Shown: positions 62,642 to 64,000 of the stretch, piece by piece
Layout: every line of letters starts with the position of its first letter
How positions within the stretch are numbered: the stretch's first letter is position 1
Assembly: GCF_030815405.1 (NCBI RefSeq)
Contig: NZ_JAUSWX010000001.1
Span: 1,488,001-1,552,000 of the forward strand
Length of the DNA: 64,000 nt
Source of the DNA: Agromyces albus
Lineage (GTDB): Bacteria; Actinomycetota; Actinomycetes; Actinomycetales; Microbacteriaceae
Direction: 5' to 3'
Translations under genes and position numbers: made by a program
The notes under the pieces: generated by a model
Database searches by the model: none
Seen by the model: the letters and a program-made list of their open reading frames with translations, nothing else
Told to the model about the DNA's origin: nothing

Positions 62642-64000
62642 TCACACGCTCCGACAGAGCGGCAGTGCCGCCGCAGTGAACGCCTGCGCCTGCTGTCCGA
62701 CGAGTCGCCTGACCTCGCAAGACGCCTGAATAGCCACTTGCTCGATCGCAGCGACCGCGGCATCCAGTTCGTCGATGGTCGGCGCGGTAACGCACACGAG
62801 CCCTGTAGTCCGCAGCACCCCATGGCCGGCCGTCAGATCGGCTTCTTGCTGCAGCACGTCGTCGTACTCGGCCGTCGCGGAGGCGTCCTCGATCTGCCCG
62901 ATGCGGCGGCGTTGGTGGGCGTCGCTGATGAGCTCGGTCTTCTTCTTCCGTAGGTCCCGCGCGGCCTGATCGGCCCGAACCGGCAGGTAGTGCAGCGAGA
63001 CCGTCCGGAGCACCCCATTCGTGAAGACGAGCGGCGAGAGGAAGCCGGGGAACACCTGCGACCTGGGCCATGCGCTGATCCACAGGACGGCGTGGAACGC
63101 ACTGTCGGAGCGAAGCCGGTCCCACGACTCGGCGACAGCGACCGGCCCGGCGGTCGCGAGGTCCCGCCCGATAGAGGGATGCCGTTCGAGTTCGACGCCG
63201 ACATCCGGGTCGTAGGCGGTGCGAAGGAAGCTCGCGAGTTGGTCTGCGGATAGCCATCCATCGACGACAAGGTCGGCAGCCCGGAGCGCGCCGGTGACGG
63301 CGATCATCTCTTGGCGGAGCACGGTTGCGGCACCGCGCATGCCGCCGCCCGAGGTGCGGATCTGCCGGGCGGCGGCCCGCAAATCGAGGGAGAGGCTGAT
63401 AGTGGTCGCGTGTCGCTCGCCGGCCGGGCCCGCGCGCTCGATGAGCTCGCGGTAGGTCGACGCGGCCCAGCTGTCGTCGTGGATGCCGTGCCGTTCCCAC
63501 CATTCCGCGAGCCCGGTGCCGGAGTCGGGGAGAGTGCGTTCGGTGACTTGGAGGCGGGCGATGCGCCCGGAGCGGCAGGCGCCCGCGAGTACACGACCCC
63601 ATCCGGTGACCCGTCGGTGTTGTTCGCCGGGGTCGAGGAGCGCGAACGCGGGGTGCGAGACCGCAACGATCGCGGTGAGGGTCTGGGCGTGCGGGTCCTG
63701 AATCATCACCGCACCGGACTCGGGGTCGTGCCACTCGCGTAGGGGTGCGGCGTCACCGGGCAGCGCGAGGGTGCCAGCCGGTCGCGGGCGGATGATTCGG
63801 CGCCGATACGTGAGCTGCCCGCGGGCGGCGCGCCACAGCCAGCTGCTGGTGATCGGTACCCATTCGACGATCTTGCGTCCGCCGATGGGGATCGCCGCGA
63901 CGAATGCGGCCGTGCCCCAGATCGGGGCCGTCCACGCGATCCCGGACGCGCCCGCGGTGTACAGCGCGGTTACGAGGGTGAGCACCCGATCGCGAGCGCA
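62642..64000 (-). CDS. SCO6880 family conjugation protein (partial, 5' end outside window)
   Basis: The frame is open from 64000 down to 62642 (452 codons plus stop). The visible N-terminal part has hydrophobic helices (LTLVTALYTAGASGIAW and IWGTAAFVAAIPIGG). A long soluble region includes AEWWERHGIHDDSW, HATTISLSLDLRAAARQIR and DLRKKKTELISDAHQRRRIGQIEDA. This matches the actinobacterial SCO6880 family, the partner of VirB4-like ATPases that resembles a VirB3-VirB4 N-terminal fusion. The start probably lies right of the window. Confidence 0.85.
   Translation of the reverse strand, partial: CARDRVLTLVTALYTAGASGIAWTAPIWGTAAFVAAIPIGGRKIVEWVPITSSWLWRAARGQLTYRRRIIRPRPAGTLALPGDAAPLREWHDPESGAVMIQDPHAQTLTAIVAVSHPAFALLDPGEQHRRVTGWGRVLAGACRSGRIARLQVTERTLPDSGTGLAEWWERHGIHDDSWAASTYRELIERAGPAGERHATTISLSLDLRAAARQIRTSGGGMRGAATVLRQEMIAVTGALRAADLVVDGWLSADQLASFLRTAYDPDVGVELERHPSIGRDLATAGPVAVAESWDRLRSDSAFHAVLWISAWPRSQVFPGFLSPLVFTNGVLRTVSLHYLPVRADQAARDLRKKKTELISDAHQRRRIGQIEDASATAEYDDVLQQEADLTAGHGVLRTTGLVCVTAPTIDELDAAVAAIEQVAIQASCEVRRLVGQQAQAFTAAALPLCRSV

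Larger units (their letters stand above)
39800..64000. mobile_element. integrative and conjugative element (left part; right end outside window)
   Basis: The element begins at the 3' end of the CAT tRNA. In order it has xis, a tyrosine integrase, DUF4913, SSB, a 14-kb catabolic cargo and actinobacterial conjugation genes (VirD4/TraG coupling protein, DprA homologue, VirB4-like ATPase, three small proteins and an SCO6880-family protein). No second copy of the tRNA 3' end was seen by eye in the window, so attR lies beyond 64000. The boundary is inferred; the exact crossover within the tRNA is unknown. Confidence 0.85.

Noticed and set aside
39817..64000. Search for attR, CRISPR arrays, rRNA genes and riboswitch folds
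   Set aside because: No repeat of the tRNA 3' end and no regularly spaced repeat array, rRNA or known riboswitch pattern was seen by eye. A computed search is needed to exclude weak matches.

Overview
The window comes from the chromosome of a high-GC actinobacterium, most likely a member of the Microbacteriaceae (Agromyces/Microbacterium-like). This rests on the gene order lepA-hemW-hrcA-dnaJ-rsmE-HIT-phoH-ybeY-CNNM-era, leuA-recO-uppS and dusB-dgt-dnaG, on very strong G/C third positions, on many GTG starts and leaderless promoters, and on a striking abundance of the octamer CGGATGCC/GGCATCCG. Genus and species cannot be fixed from the sequence alone.

Left part (1-39816), core chromosome. 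It opens with the 5' part of rpsT (minus strand), an alpha/beta hydrolase and lepA, then a DUF1990 protein and hemW. Two small DUF4870 membrane proteins follow. hrcA-dnaJ sits behind a CIRCE operator and begins a long co-directional cluster (rsmE, HIT protein, phoH, ybeY, CNNM/HlyC-type protein, era). Next come a two-component system and a MacB/FtsX-type ABC exporter. leuA has a complete attenuation leader: a leaderless promoter, a 14-codon leader peptide with four consecutive Leu codons, and a stem that can pair over the leader stop. recO-uppS, a small kinase, a FrnE-type DsbA protein with a tiny Cys-containing downstream ORF, ybaK, dusB, dgt and dnaG follow. A five-gene dipeptide-type ABC importer, tRNA-Asn, PadR with a permease-prefix membrane protein, def, a NIPA/DMT-like protein and a GT4 glycosyltransferase complete the block, which ends at a CAT-anticodon tRNA.

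Right part (about 39817-64000), an integrated conjugative element (ICE). It is inserted next to the CAT tRNA and starts with xis and a tyrosine integrase, then DUF4913 and SSB genes. At the far end are conjugation genes on the minus strand: a VirD4/TraG coupling protein, a DprA/Smf homologue, a VirB4-like ATPase, three small proteins and an SCO6880-family protein that runs off the window. The right attachment site is not in the window.

Between these two ICE blocks lies a catabolic cargo (42818-56978). A tightly overlapping six-gene minus-strand operon encodes a flavin monooxygenase, RidA, a DUF1028 protein, an M20 amidohydrolase, an aldehyde dehydrogenase and a copper amine oxidase very like Arthrobacter phenylethylamine oxidase. 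A LysR regulator is divergent to it. A YtcJ-type amidohydrolase is divergent to a NitT/TauT-type ABC importer plus a GMC oxidoreductase. The two divergent promoter regions share the same operator-like site, TTGCATC-N9-GATG, so all three transcription units probably form one LysR regulon. The inferred job is import of an amide or amine, hydrolysis, and oxidative deamination to aldehyde and acid. The substrate is unknown, and this regulated, mobile pathway is the best candidate in the window for an undescribed system.
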